A program made the translations under genes and the position numbers. The notes under the pieces were generated by a model that was not told where the DNA came from, searched no databases, and saw only the letters and a list, made by a program, of their open reading frames with translations. This document shows, one piece after another, positions 21,463-33,507 of a stretch of 64,000 nucleotides of DNA. How positions within the stretch are numbered: position 1 is the first letter of the stretch; every line of letters begins with the position of its first letter. Source of the DNA: Galerina marginata (taxonomy: Eukaryota; Basidiomycota; Agaricomycetes; Agaricales; Galerinaceae); assembly GCA_023014335.1 (NCBI GenBank), contig JAECYW010000007.1:1054001-1118000 (forward strand), in the 5' to 3' direction.

Positions 21463-23380
21463 AAGTTCATTTCTCGACATCCTTACGCTCAAGACACCTC
21501 CAAACCCGATATCCTGTCCGATAGTCCGTTAATGCAGGCGATATTAGCCACTCTGATCAATGGCATCGTAGACTCCAATGGCGTTACCAGGAAGACCATC
21601 GCACTCGGCGAGAAATTGAAATGCAAATCTCTGCAGGGGAAACACGTCTCGTTCAACTTCGCTCTGTATGCTCAACCCTTGTAGTTGTGCTTGCTCCCCA
21701 CATACTAGATGGACCACGCCTTTGATCACCATATCAATATTGACCCTCCTCGACAGCACGGCGCTGCTGATGATCTCCCTGTTGATCATGTCCCGTCCGT
21801 CCAGCGCTATGCCTTCGCACATGCCCGAGCCTGCTCCTGCCGCCTGCGAATATGCCACCCAGCCCTCTCCAACAACTCCCACCGAGAGAGAGCCATGGGA
21901 ACTGTACCCAATTGAAGCTCTCAGCCCATATCAAAATAACTGGACCATCAAGCTAGCGTTTCTCAGAAGTCTGACATCAAGACTTAGTCGAACCCTCGTG
22001 GTGAAGTAAACTCATTAATGTCACCCTCATGGATGATTCGGGCGAGATCCGGGAAACTGGATTTATCTTCTTGTTGACAAGCTCTATCCGAAGCTGAAGG
22101 AGGGAAAGGTGTACGATGACTCCAACGCACGGACCAAAAAGATTTTTTTGGATCTCAATAATGATTACGAGCTCAGTCTCGAGGAAGTCACAGAAGTAGA
22201 CCATCCATGCACCTCCATCATACCTTTATCCCCACTGAACTCGGTGTCGTCTTCAGAGTCATGAAGTCACCGATGTACCCACGGTCGAGTACAACTTTGT
22301 GCCTTCAAAGAATTGAGCAAGACGCTATTTGCGGTACGTTATTCGTCTGTCAGGCCTATATCAATCCTCAAGTATCATTGTAGGTGTCATCGGTGTTGTA
22401 AAGGAAACTTCGCCGTTGACTGAAATCATATCGACCAGCAGAATCGACAGGTACATCATTCAATGGCTGTCATCTATTTTTTTCGTTAACGTGTCCCGAG
22501 ATTCCTAAACGTGAGTTGACGCTGGTCGACAAGTCGGGATTCTCCGTTAGCGTGACGCTCTGGGGAAAGTGAGCGGAACAGTAGAATACCGCCGACCCAA
22601 ACCCTGTTACTGCTTTCAAAGGAGTTAAAGTTGGAGATTTTGGAGGTATTGTTTTAATTTAACTGACGGCCATAATTTCATTTTGACTCTAGTATTTCCG
22701 CAGGCCGTTTATATTTGTAGCTCGAGCACAATGCAGATAAATCCTGACACTGATGAATGCTTTGCCCTTTGGGGTTGGTATGACTCTTCGGGATCGGATG
22801 AGATTTCAAGGCGCATTCAAACGCAAGCGGTGCACTCTCCGGCGTTTGGTTCCCTTGCGCCGAAATCCATAGCTTGGACGAAGTCAACAAACTCGGTATG
22901 AGACACCCGAAACTTCTATTCGCGCGACAATCATATCCGACAGTATTTCATCCACTGCGTGCCCGACACCGAACTGCGATTAAAAAAAGTATTGGAGGTC
23001 AAGGAAACCTGGGAATTGGCCATCGCTGCACCTCTATATCGGTTAGATTTCTTTTATCACAAATTGTCAACCTGTCGACCTGATCCCGAAACCTCACAGC
23101 TAATATATATGTCATGCTTTTGGCTGTTGCTGATTACTCTGGTCAAGCCCGGAATTTCGATCATGTTGGGACGACTGTTTTCAATGTGACTGCGAATCAG
23201 TTGTTGGAGATAAAGGTGTGCAATAACATGAATCTACGCATCACCATCTCTGATTTGCATTGCTTTTAGGGACGTGATCCCGCCGAGTACGATTCGATTA
23301 TGCACAGAGCTAGTTGTAATACATTTAATTTCTCGTGCCGCGCCAAACAGGACACTTGCACTAAAAGTCATGCCAACATT
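21463..23380 (+). pseudogene. RFA1: Decayed copy of replication protein A large subunit (RPA1/RFA1)
   Basis: Pieces of RPA1 occur in correct order on one strand but cannot be joined into one frame. N-terminal domain: SDSPLMQAILATLINGIVDS (about 21510-21690). DBD-A: LSPYQNNWTIK, then SNPRGE, VTLMDDSGEIR and VDKLYPKLKEGKVY (21925-22140). DBD-B: ELTLVDKSGFSVSVTLWGK, GVKVGDFG and SSTMQINPDTDECFALWGWYDSSG (22510-22800). DBD-C: ACPTPNCD, LAVADYSGQA, RDPAEYDSIMHRA and CNTFNFSCRAKQDT (22950-23370). Lesions: TAG at 21985 replacing an expected Trp, frame slips near 22003, 22056 and 22310, TGA at 22570 and TAG at 22582, a slip near 22802, TAA at 22981. Intron-like gaps with GT and AG ends remain, so the copy arose at DNA level, not by retrotransposition. 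Confidence 0.85.
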
Positions 23381-23923
23381 ATTTTTATATTTCCCCCAAT
23401 GTCTTCCGATGATGTAGGAGGCCGTCTGTATCAGACATGGCATCCCTTGCACCCATACGAAAGGAGAGATAGCGATGCGTGATTGCTGTACTCGCCCAGG
23501 CCAAGAGAGATTGGCGGTACTGATGCGCCTTGGTATGCTTACTTGCTATCATCGTTGTACAATAGGTATAATACGATTCCATATGTGCACATCCTCCAAT
23601 TCAATGCAATGGTCCATCGAATCGACCATGTGGCATGCACCGCCGCGTCCGAGAAATATGAATTCGGTTGTTTGCATTTGTGTACAAGGGTCATCGACGC
23701 GTCGTTTACTGGCAGTCGCGCCAAGACGCCTGGCAACCCGAGGCTCTCGAAAGCTCTCCTGTCCGCCGTTCAGCCCGTCCAGCACACCCTCTCTCCCAGT
23801 GACGGCCCTCTAAATTTCCACATATATATTATTTTGCTTCTGCGCTGCCTGGCGACGAATATCCTTATTGTTCACGCGTCTAACAACCACAATCTGCCAC
23901 TCATCGACCAGGTTTCATGCATT
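23381..23923. other. Intergenic between the pseudogene and the membrane-protein gene
   Basis: Several overlapping open frames occur on both strands but none shows a recognisable domain or splice-consistent extension. It contains the promoter of the downstream gene. Confidence 0.4.
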
Positions 23924-26900
23924 ATGCCAGTTCCTACAAATGCAAGATATGAACAACCGCTGAGTCCTCCTTCGATAATGTCGACGCCGTCGTCGCGGTC
24001 AAGCTATCTCCGCGCGCCGACCAATAATTCGAGTTATTCGCCGACGGTCACTGGTGGTGGCCAACAAAAGCTGAATGTTGTTACGAAGTTGGCTATGGAA
24101 GGCAGAGCGAAGCACGGTCAGGATGGAGCATCCATAAGGATGTTTCTTAAGGCTCGTCGTCCTTTCCCGTTTGTCCGCATGTCACAAACTCATCTGCTAT
24201 GCCATTGCCAATAGATTTGTATACCTGTGGACGCCGTGTCACCTGGTTCAACCATTCCACTTTTTCCAGGTCGGTTATTTGATTCAAGTTGATCTGTTCC
24301 TTCTGAAATGCCAGATAATAGAGGAAAACGTCAAAATCCATACTTCTCAAGTTCATCCGTTAGACCAGAACTCGGTCCCATTTAATTTTTCGTCCACAGT
24401 CTCTCCTCTACTTCACGCCGCGGCACGAGCATTGAACCTTCCTCCCCGATCCCACGAGAACTTTAACTCTGCATTTAATCTGGCCAAGTCTAACGGAAAC
24501 TCGATGTCGAGCCGTTCTCTCAAACCGGAAAATGGCGAGTTGAGCGTGCCCCCGATTGACATTCAGTACACTGGCCATATCCTTGTCAGTGGATATAGCA
24601 TATCTTTTGTTCTTCCGAAAGTGTTTCTTTCGCGTCAAAAGGACGAGGGACAGTCCGACACGGAAGAAGCCACCCCCCGAACCCCCTCTTCGAGAAGACG
24701 GTTGTCCATGGGAGATAGAAACCAAGCGCAGTTCATGGCCGCAATCGACATGTGGGTCCCCTTCCTTTGCAAGCCCCCAAGATTCCCCTACCTGGTGAGT
24801 AAATTAACCCACTTTGCACCCCTCCTGTTTTCTGAGTGACCGTCAGCTTTCCATCCCAACCCCACGTTGCTTATCCAACCAGATTAAGCTTCGTATATTT
24901 CCTCCCGTCCCCACTTCTTCATCTTTCGCGTCATTGTCTTCTGTAGAAGACGATAATTCCAGCTGGGATCTCACCTCTGATCCTCATGTTACACGGAGTG
25001 TATCGACCAGACGTTCCCATTCCTACACTCATTTTGCCGATGACGAATCATCCGACTCGTCGGCCAGCAATCTGACAGAGGGGTGTGTAATACAAGGATC
25101 CTTTCCCAGTGCAGAGCGTATAAGAATTCGATGGGCTAAACCAACGAAAGTTCTTAATATCCCTGGTGATGAAGGTGGCAGGCGGAGAGTCGGTGTTGAA
25201 GAGGTCAAGGGAGAAATGGCATGTACCGTACGCGGCAAAGGGAAAAGTGGAAGCAACCCCGAGATTGAAGGTATCTTGATGGATGTTGAATTCAAAGGGC
25301 AATGCAAGGGGATTTGGTTTCCAGGCGTCGCAACACTGCTTGGCCTGGACGTCAGTCTGCAAGCCAAGGGTTCAGATGTCTCCTGGCCTCAAGGTCATCC
25401 TACCCAATGGGAAGTTTATGGATCTGATGGATATACCGGTTTCGACAACGGCTCGTCAAGTGCGCCACCTGTTAGCAGCTCCAGGACTTCTTCGTTGGAC
25501 TCTACAGGTACCCGTCCTCTGCATCCCTCTTCGAGTAGCCAAACACAGGTATCGACTACGTACCTAACGGCAAGGACTAACTCCGGATCGTCCATGTCTT
25601 CGCTACTACGTGCTCCTCTTCCTGTTCAGAATGTCGCCGATTATTCGTTCGAAGCTGCAAATGGGGCTTTACCTTCCTCGCCCATGGGTACAATGTCTTC
25701 GATCTCATCGCTTCCAATTTCCTCGACACCAGTTCTTCCCCCAATAAACCAGCCTGGCTCTCCTATTACACTCCACCTCAACATGAATGATTTACAACCT
25801 CCGGCCAAATCCACTTTTACCTTTAGCATTTCTGGGACCATTTTGTTGACACCGAGAGCCACGCTATCTCGTCTCAATGGATCTGCTTCATCCGTAAGTG
25901 ACAAACCCAGCGATCATGAGCCACTTGTGCTACCCCGTTTTACGGTTCTCGCCGCCGACTCTGAATCAACGCCGATTATACTTCGAAATGAGGTAGAAGG
26001 CGCATCATTAGAAGTCTTTAACCCTACCGGTGACGTTAGCCATGATCCCCAGGCAAGAAAGACAGTGTTGCAGAAAAACGGATTCACTAGATGCAGTGAA
26101 GACGGCACAAGAATAAGCCTCAAATACATGGACACATTCAATGCATTTGGTCCGAATGGTAGCGCTCGACCTATCAGTCGTCCGCGAACACCAAGTAACA
26201 ATGCTATGCATCGCGTTTCCTCGAACTCTCCTATCCCGCGTATACCATTTCCTTCACGAAATAAATGGGACGGCCCAGCTATTATCCCTTGGGTAAAAGC
26301 GACAGTAACAACGCTTGCTCCGGACCCCAACATGTTCCCCACCGGATATGCCGTCAGGCTTACCTTGCAAACACCTTCATCATTGGACTCGGAATGGCTG
26401 GACTTTGGCATGGCTCTCGGCCCATCATCTGCACAAGAGCTGAGGGTTCATGAAACCCTGCCCCGGAAAGTTCATATTATCTGCGCCAGCATTGATGGGG
26501 TGCCAGTGAAGTCGGAAACCACCATGGTTGCAAAAGGGGACTTAGATGCTACGGCCGGTGCCGCGCCTTTCGAGGAACTTGGTGGTAAAGAATGGCTCTG
26601 TTGGGGTAAGGTCTATGCTGGCACGTCAGTCGGAGGATCGATGGTAATAGATTACATCGTGAAAGAGCAAGATGTGATATCTTCGAAAGGGAGGAAATGG
26701 AAAGGGTCGTCGGCGCTGAACATTCTGCTCCCAACTTTCTTTGTCTCTATCGGACGATTAGAAGTCTATGTGGACGTTATCCCCGGTAAGATTCATTTTC
26801 TCATGTTATGAATTTTAATTCGCTGATGTTCTGTATGCTTAGGTCTTAAAGTCGTTTCACTTCATTCAAATTTTGATTATCATCATGCACTGCCAGAGGG

Positions 26901-27549
26901 TAATCGCCTTCTCCGGTTCTCTGTGGCAGAGTTTTCCCAACCGCATATATCACTAACGATCCAGAAAATAAACAATAAAGACGGCGTCGCTTTACCCGGG
27001 TTGAAGTGGTACTTCGCGCTGACTTGGTCCATTCTTCTTGTCGCGTTTTGTTCCATTTATCGCCTCATGCTTGACGTGCGTCAAAACTCCAAAGCTGGTG
27101 ATGGCTATCTCAACCCGGTCGATTCTTGGACCGACATTCCAACTGTAACTATTACGACAACACTCGACACTAATACCGGGACACATTGGTGGTTTGGAGA
27201 GTCACCCGCAGAGACACGGCCACCCCCCACCGTAGTGCCAATGGAGATGCTGACGAGGACGACTAGTTCAACTTTCTCGTCGACGAATATCCAGCCTGCA
27301 GCAACATTCACAACGCGGCAACCACCAGACTTCACCGACGACACGCAAGAAGACTCTCTGGCGAATACGCCACCGCGATCCATATTGGAAAATTACGGTC
27401 TCGTGCCCATAGAAAACCTCTTTACGTTTACCTGGTCTGATGAGCATGCCGACGCTCTGAAGCGTGCTCTGGAGAAGGTCATGGGAACAATGGAAGTTGT
27501 CTGGAACATCTTTAGAAAAGTGTATCACTACCCGCTGGATCCTCCATAA
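23924..27549 (+). CDS. Large single-pass membrane protein, unrecognised family
   Basis: Predicted 1133 residues in five exons: 23924..24151, 24215..24269, 24322..24794, 24847..26785, 26843..27549. I know no named family. The N-terminal half has a compact region (EENVKIHTSQVHPLDQNSVPF, IDIQYTGHILVSGY, LSIPTPRCLSNQIKLRIFPP) and long Ser/Pro/Thr-rich disordered stretches. Residues 780-880 or so read as a folded domain (PWVKATVTTLAPDPNM, VHIICASIDGVPV, WGKVYAGTSVGGSMVIDYIV). A single hydrophobic segment, WYFALTWSILLVAFCSIYRL, lies about residue 950, followed by a Thr/Pro-rich tail. Intron 1 fits best as a GC-AG intron (24152..24214). No signal peptide is visible, so the long N-terminal part may be cytosolic or translocated by the membrane segment. 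Probably a conserved basidiomycete orphan. Confidence 0.75.
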
Positions 27550-28212
27550 GACTTGGAGGCTACTTGACGTATTTACCCTATATATTCCGGATTTTGCTTT
27601 TTTTTTTGTATGTATCAATATCTCATCCTAACTTCGTCATTACCATGTATTTGTGTTTCTGTGCAGACATTGTAGAGGTTACGGATTTGTTACGGATTCA
27701 AATCAGCCATTTGTTGCGATGATACTGTATCAGTTTTGCTTTTGCCTTTGGTTCGACTTCAAAGTGAGTACTGTAAAGTCTAAATTAATGATGAATGGAA
27801 TAAATATGGTGCACGTTGCATAATGAAGAGATTCTAAAGATGAAATAAAAAAGAATCGAAGAAATATTGAAGCAATAGGGGATCCGTGTCACACGTTACA
27901 TATATAATGTGGCTGTTAAGAGAAGAAATGCCTTGCAGTTGGATCGCGGGCTATTAATATGCCAGAAAATGGAACAGCCCAACAAGGACATAAATTTGCC
28001 TCACCTTGAACTTGAAGAAGGATTTTTGGGTTTCTCTCTGGCCGAAACCAACCGAAAGTTGAAACACAACTCGATCGCGAAGTCATTTTGGAAGTCACAT
28101 TTGTCACAAAATTACGTAATCAGTTGACTGGCGGGGTCCTCTGATCTGGTTCAGAGTGATTGACTTATTTGGACTTCGAGTGCTCCGTATAGTAGCCGGG
28201 GCATTGTTCTGA
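27550..28212. other. Intergenic, AT-rich
   Basis: 3' flank of the membrane-protein gene and promoter of the M16 protease gene. No gene or repeat recognised. Confidence 0.45.
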
Positions 28213-31200
28213 ATGTTCAACTTCATTCCTAGACCACCATCCAGCATCTTCCGGAACCCACTCCCTGCACGATACCGACCAAAGTTTTGCCGTCCGATAC
28301 CTGTTTTGTCGAAACGATCCATGATTACCACCGTAGAGGGAAACTGGAAACTAATCGACAGGCCTGGAGCCAAGTCTTATCGTGTTTTTACGAAGCCCGT
28401 TCTTAAATCGGAGCAAGATGATAGAGATTATCGCATCATACAACTGGAGAATGGCCTGCAGGCTACACTAGTGCACGACTCGAAAGCAGACAAGGCAGCA
28501 GCCAGTCTTGACGTTGCAGTCGGCCACCTCTATGACCCCGTAGGTTGCCTTAAGATCTCATCAATTGTATATGGCTCAATTTCGATATTGGTTCAATTTT
28601 TTCTCCAGCCTGATATGCCAGGGTTGGCTCATTTTTGTGAGCATCTATTATTCATGGTAAGTTCAAAACACAAGACCGCTGGCCTTAGTGTCGGTCGACA
28701 CGAGCTTACCCTCTTCCAGGGCACCGAAATCTTTCCCCAGGAGAATGAATATTCGGAAGTAAGACTTTCCTTGTCATCAAGTAGCAAGAATGCTCATCTG
28801 GCTCCTGCAAGTTTCTTGCCAAGAATAATGGTAGTTCCAACGCTTATACTTCAACGTCGAACACAAATTATTACTTTAATGTCGCCACCTCCGCTCTTCC
28901 AGGCGCCCTAGAACGCTTCGCGGCTTTCTTCCACTGTCCATTGTTTGCGCCTTCTTGTACCTCCCGGGAACTTAATGCCGTAGATTCAGAGCACAAAAAG
29001 AATCATCAAGCCGACATGTGGCGAATCTTTCAACTGAACAAACATCTCAGCAAGCCTGGTCATGTGTGGTCCAAATTCGGAAGCGGAAATAGGAACAGTC
29101 TGTCGAAAGCCGCTAGAGAACTCAAGGAACAAGGTAAACCTGATCACGCCTCTGTTCGTCTCGCGGCGACCCCGATACCTTCGCGAAGACCTTCCCCAGC
29201 TCCCTCAACTACGTCGACTAGCAGTGAATCGGACGCTGATGGCGGCGCAATCGGCCGTGAAACTCGACGACGCTTGGTGGAATGGTGGACAAAGGAGTAC
29301 TGTGCCAGTAGAATGCGCGTGGCTATCGTTGGAAAAGGTGAGGCACTATTGCCTTCGTAGATATTCCTAATTTTCATGCTGTTTTTGCAGAGTCATTGGA
29401 TGACCTTACCGATCTTGCGAATACCCTGTTTTCTCCTGTCCTTAATCGTGGTCAAGAGGCACTTCCGATGATCTACGAGCACCCATTTGGCCCTGAAGAA
29501 AAAGGGGTCTGTCATCTAAAAGTGTAGTGGGCTCGAGAACCTGATATCCTCTATTTCAGACTCTCGTATTGGTGCAAACGATTATGGCCTTCCATGCAAT
29601 CGAGATATCATTTCCGCTAGAATACCAACCTCCTTTCTGGCGTCACAAGCCGACCAATTTTATCTCGCACTTCCTTGGCCACGAAGGTCCTGGTTCTTTG
29701 CATTCTTACCTCAAAAACAAGCACTGGGTCACATCCCTGAGTTCTGGACCACAAAATCTTGGTAGAGGTTTTGCCATGTTTAAAGTCACAATTCATCTAA
29801 CTCCAGAAGGATTTGGTAAGTGATCATTGATCTAGTTTGCCACCCAGGCCATTGACCACGCCGTTGCAGAAAACTATCATTCTGTGGTTTCGGCGGTTCA
29901 CAAATACCTTGGCCTGTTGCGGTCGTCCAAGTTCGAAGATTTTCATCATCAAGAAGTAGTCAATCTCTCCACCACACGATTTCGGTTTGCAGAGAAGAGG
30001 CGTCCTGACGATTACGCTACGTGGATATCTGAACACATGGCTTGGCCTATTCCTGCAGAACTCTTGCTTGCTGCTCCTCGTCTCACCTGGGACTGGGACA
30101 ACGAAACAGACAAGAAAGAAGGAGAGGCGAAGGTCACGGAATACCTCAACCAATTTACGATTGAGAATAGTCGTGCTGTTCTTATGGCCAAACGTGATGA
30201 CCATCTCAAGGTCCATCCTGAACTCAAGTGGGAAAAGGAACCTTGGTATGGAACTGAGTATGCCGTGCAAAGATTCGATGACGATTTCGTTGCTCAAGTA
30301 AGTGGGCAGTTATGCGTCATCCCCATATTATCAGAAATTCAATCTGGAATAGATCGATAACCTGAATGTCATTCCTGAGTTGTTCCTGCCCGGACCGAAC
30401 GAGTTTATCCCCACCAACCTTGAAGTCGAAAAGAAAGAAGGAATAGAGGTTTGTGTCCTCGGTTTGTATATTCTAATCGTTTTGTCTTATTCCCTGTCGT
30501 CTGCTCAGCCTTTGAAACGACCTCAGCTTATTCGTCAGACACCATTATCGTCTCTTTGGCATAAGAAAGATGATAGGTTCTGGGTTCCCAAAGCACATGT
30601 CCTGATTGATATACGAAGGTCCGTTTTCCAGATGATAATAACATTTGTTTTCCTCCAACCCCTGTTTTATTTAATCAGCCCCGTAGCCAATGCGTCTGCG
30701 CGAACATCTGTTCTTACAAAGTCCGTAATTTGCATTCCATGTTCTACCTCGTGTTTTAACAGCTTACTTCCACTAGACTCTACTCGGACATTGTTAACGA
30801 TTCCCTTACCGAATTCTCCTATGATGCAGACCTTGCTGGTTTGTCGTACAGTTTCTCGCCCCATTCCAGCGGAATGTTTGTGTCAATGAACGGGTACAAT
30901 GATAAAATGTCGGTCCTAGTACAACATGTTCTGGAGAAGATCAAAGGCTTGGTCGTCAATCCTCAAAGACTTGCCGTAATCAAAGAGGAGGTTGGCAACA
31001 CTTTTTTCTAGAGTGACCCTCTAATACTCAATTGACTTCAAAGGCTCGGAGGGAATGGGAGAACTTTTTCCTTGGACAGTCATATTCTCTCTCGGACTAC
31101 TATGGTCGTTATCTGATGGCCGAACGTCAGTGGACGGTGGAGGAAAAGCTTAGCGAACTCCCTTGTAAGCGTTTGGTGTTCCTTTGGAGAGTATATCACA

Positions 31201-32499
31201 TCAATTTCCTGTAGCCGTCTCTGCCAACGACATTCAAACCCATATGAAAGAACTCTTTTCGAAAGTCAACCTTCGGATTATCGCAGCTGGTAACATGTAT
31301 AAGGATGTAAGGCTTTCTGTTCAACATATCAATGTTTATTCTACATCTTCGCAGGAAGCAATCAAGATAGCCGAAATGGCGGAGGATGGTCTCGGGCCAT
31401 CGCCTCTTTCACCCACTGAACTGAATGAGCGGGTACTCCTCCTACCACAAGGTGTGTTCTGTGTTCTGTCTATCTTTAGATATCCTTACATACGAACATT
31501 TGGCATAGGATCAAATTACATATATTCTGCACCTTTGCCAAATCCCAACGAAGCTAACTCAGCTCTGACCTACTTCACTTATTATGGCCCTGTCGCTGAC
31601 CAGAAGCTACGGGTCACTTCTGCCCTCCTCACCCAGATCCTTAGCGAGCCTGCTTTCAATATTCTGCGGACCAGGGAACAGCTGGGCTACATTGTCTCCT
31701 GTTCTTCTTGGACATTGCCTGGATCGAGTGAAAAAGGATTGCGTATCGTGGTTCAAAGCGAAAAAAGACCGGGTCATCTTGAAGAACGCGTCGAAGCCTT
31801 TTTAGATGAAATGAAAGATAAACTGGAAGGAATGACTGACGACGAATTTCATCAACATAAGAATGGCCTAGAGAAGAAATGGCTCGAAGCAGATAAAAAC
31901 CTGGCCGACGAGGTGGGCAGGTTCCTTGTACACGTCAACAGCGGTCACTGGGATTTCTTAAGAAGTAAGTGTCTTATATATATCCTATATGATTCATTCG
32001 TTCAACCAAAACCTCAGATGAAAAAGACGCAGCGTTCTTGACAGGGATCACTAAGAACGATATCCTCCACCTTTTCCTCACTAGGGTTCACCCGTCATCC
32101 AAGACCCGTTCTAAACTTTCGGTGCACATGATTTCGCAAAAGTCACGCCCGAAGAGAGTCAGTGTCTCTGCCGCTGAAGCATTCGAAAACCTTGTTCATG
32201 AAGCATTCCCCGACATCGATGAAAAGGCGTGGCGATCAGCCGTTGAAAATAATAACCCGACCATAATTGAATTCGGCCAATACTGGTTGAAGACCTTGAA
32301 TTCGGAAGATGGGAAGAAACTGCTGGCCCAGTTACCTGGCCTCGTGGACCAACACTTAGTAGAAGGCGAGGATGAAGATCATCCGAGATCAAATGTCACC
32401 TACATAGAGGACAAGAAGGCATTCAAACAAGGGCTCACACCCTCCGAGGATCCAGGTCCCATGGTCGAATGGAATGATCTTCCAGTGCCTCGTTTTTAA
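28213..32499 (+). CDS. STE23: Insulysin-type zinc protease, peptidase M16 (IDE/Ste23)
   Basis: Predicted 1149-residue metalloprotease of the insulin-degrading-enzyme family, a cleaver of short peptides (in yeast, Ste23 and Axl1 mature a-factor). Sixteen exons: 28213..28539, 28609..28656, 28720..28758, 28812..29337, 29391..29506, 29560..29815, 29870..30297, 30353..30448, 30509..30618, 30679..30720, 30777..30990, 31044..31164, 31215..31306, 31355..31451, 31509..31964, 32018..32499. The inverted zinc motif HxxEH is HFCEH (His117, Glu120, His121), followed by GTEIFPQENEYSEFLAKNNG and a downstream acidic ligand region. C-terminal M16 domain motifs include EQLGYIVSCSSW. The first 37 residues (PRPPSSIFRNPLPARYR) look like a mitochondrial presequence; Met37 would give a cytosolic form. 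An inserted Ser/Pro-rich loop near 29160-29240 makes it longer than yeast Ste23. Confidence 0.94.
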
Positions 32500-32816
32500 T
32501 TCACCTTTCCCTATTGATAATTTTGTAGCACTTGGTCAATTGTGTATTTTGACTCCGAGTACCTTGTTAGCTTGCTTTCCGACGATCGCTGATGCACAAA
32601 GGGTATGAGCCGAACAAAAGCTGCAACAAGTGGGGCATGCAAATTGGAATTACAATATCATAGCGGGGAATGCGAAGGAGAACAACGACAGTTTGCGTAG
32701 GAGATACAAAGCTCATCGGGGATGATCTATTACTCAAGTCCAACCCGAGTCAATCAAGGAAAGTAAGAATGCGCTACACGCGGCGTAGGACAATGAGCGT
32801 AATAACATCATCGAGA
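32500..32816. other. Convergent intergenic region
   Basis: Between the stops of the M16 protease (+) and CKS1 (-). Nothing recognised. Confidence 0.5.
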
Positions 32817-33284
32817 TTATTTCCGCCTTGCATCTTTGAATCGAGGTTGTGGTTGAACTGGTGCACCGAAATTTTTAGCGCGTCTAAACAGGAGTACATG
32901 TGGTTCTGGAGCTGACGGAAGAGTCAATACCGAGGAATTGAATTTGGCAGCTGCACCTACCATGGACCTCATAGTGTTCCCAACCAAGACTCTGGGTAAT
33001 TCCGATACCCCTCCATTCCTGCTCAGTGAGCAACCTCAAGATACCCGAGTCATCAGGATTAAAGTAATCCTTTGGAACCATCTTCAAAAGTTGTTTGGGA
33101 AGAATAACATGGCGATATTCAAACTCGTCGTCCGAATATCGCTCTGAATAGTGGATTCTAGACATCGAATTTAGACGTCTGCTTGTGGATGAGCCGTTTG
33201 ATCTCACTTTTCGATGTATTCCTCCAGCTTACGAGCCAACTCCTTTTGCTGGGCTGTTTGCTGGGTTGTAGAAAGTGTTGCCAT
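32817..33284 (-). CDS. CKS1: Cyclin-dependent kinase regulatory subunit CKS1
   Basis: Predicted 122-residue CDK adaptor that binds the kinase and phosphorylated substrates. Exons: 33208..33284, 32961..33157, 32817..32911. The core is nearly textbook: [40 protein letters not shown] and [20 protein letters not shown] (split by intron 2), then EPHVLLFRR. The N-terminal helix ([19 protein letters not shown]) and a short basic tail are family-variable. It shares a 223 bp promoter with the divergent MER3 gene. Confidence 0.96.
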
Positions 33285-33423
33285 CAATTTAAAGACGGGG
33301 TGTGTAGAGGTCAAATGAAGTCCAACGAGTTGATGTGGGAGATGTCGGATTGAAGTTTGTGGTAATCTGGAGTTCTGGTGGTGGATGATACGCGCCAGTC
33401 ACGGTCACACGACAACATTGGCA

Positions 33424-33431
33424 TCACGTGA
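33424..33431. promoter_or_regulatory. Palindromic E-box TCACGTGA in the CKS1/MER3 promoter
   Basis: An 8 bp palindrome containing CACGTG, 77 bp before the MER3 ATG and 140 bp before the CKS1 ATG. A bHLH site by consensus; use is inferred. Confidence 0.45.
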
Positions 33432-33435
33432 CCAG

Positions 33436-33441
33436 ACGCGT
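33436..33441. promoter_or_regulatory. MCB element ACGCGT in the CKS1/MER3 promoter
   Basis: ACGCGT is the MluI cell-cycle box bound by MBF-type factors in fungi. It sits between a cell-cycle gene and a meiotic gene, four bases from the E-box palindrome. Confidence 0.5.
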
Positions 33442-33507
33442 CAATGGAACCTTTGCGTGACTGTTGTGAAATTGAAGTTGTTCCTCCACACCACAGGCTG
33501 CCGTTCG

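Noticed and set aside
25914..26411. 165-codon antisense frame inside the membrane-protein gene
   Set aside because: It overlaps a splice-consistent 1133-residue gene and has no recognisable features.
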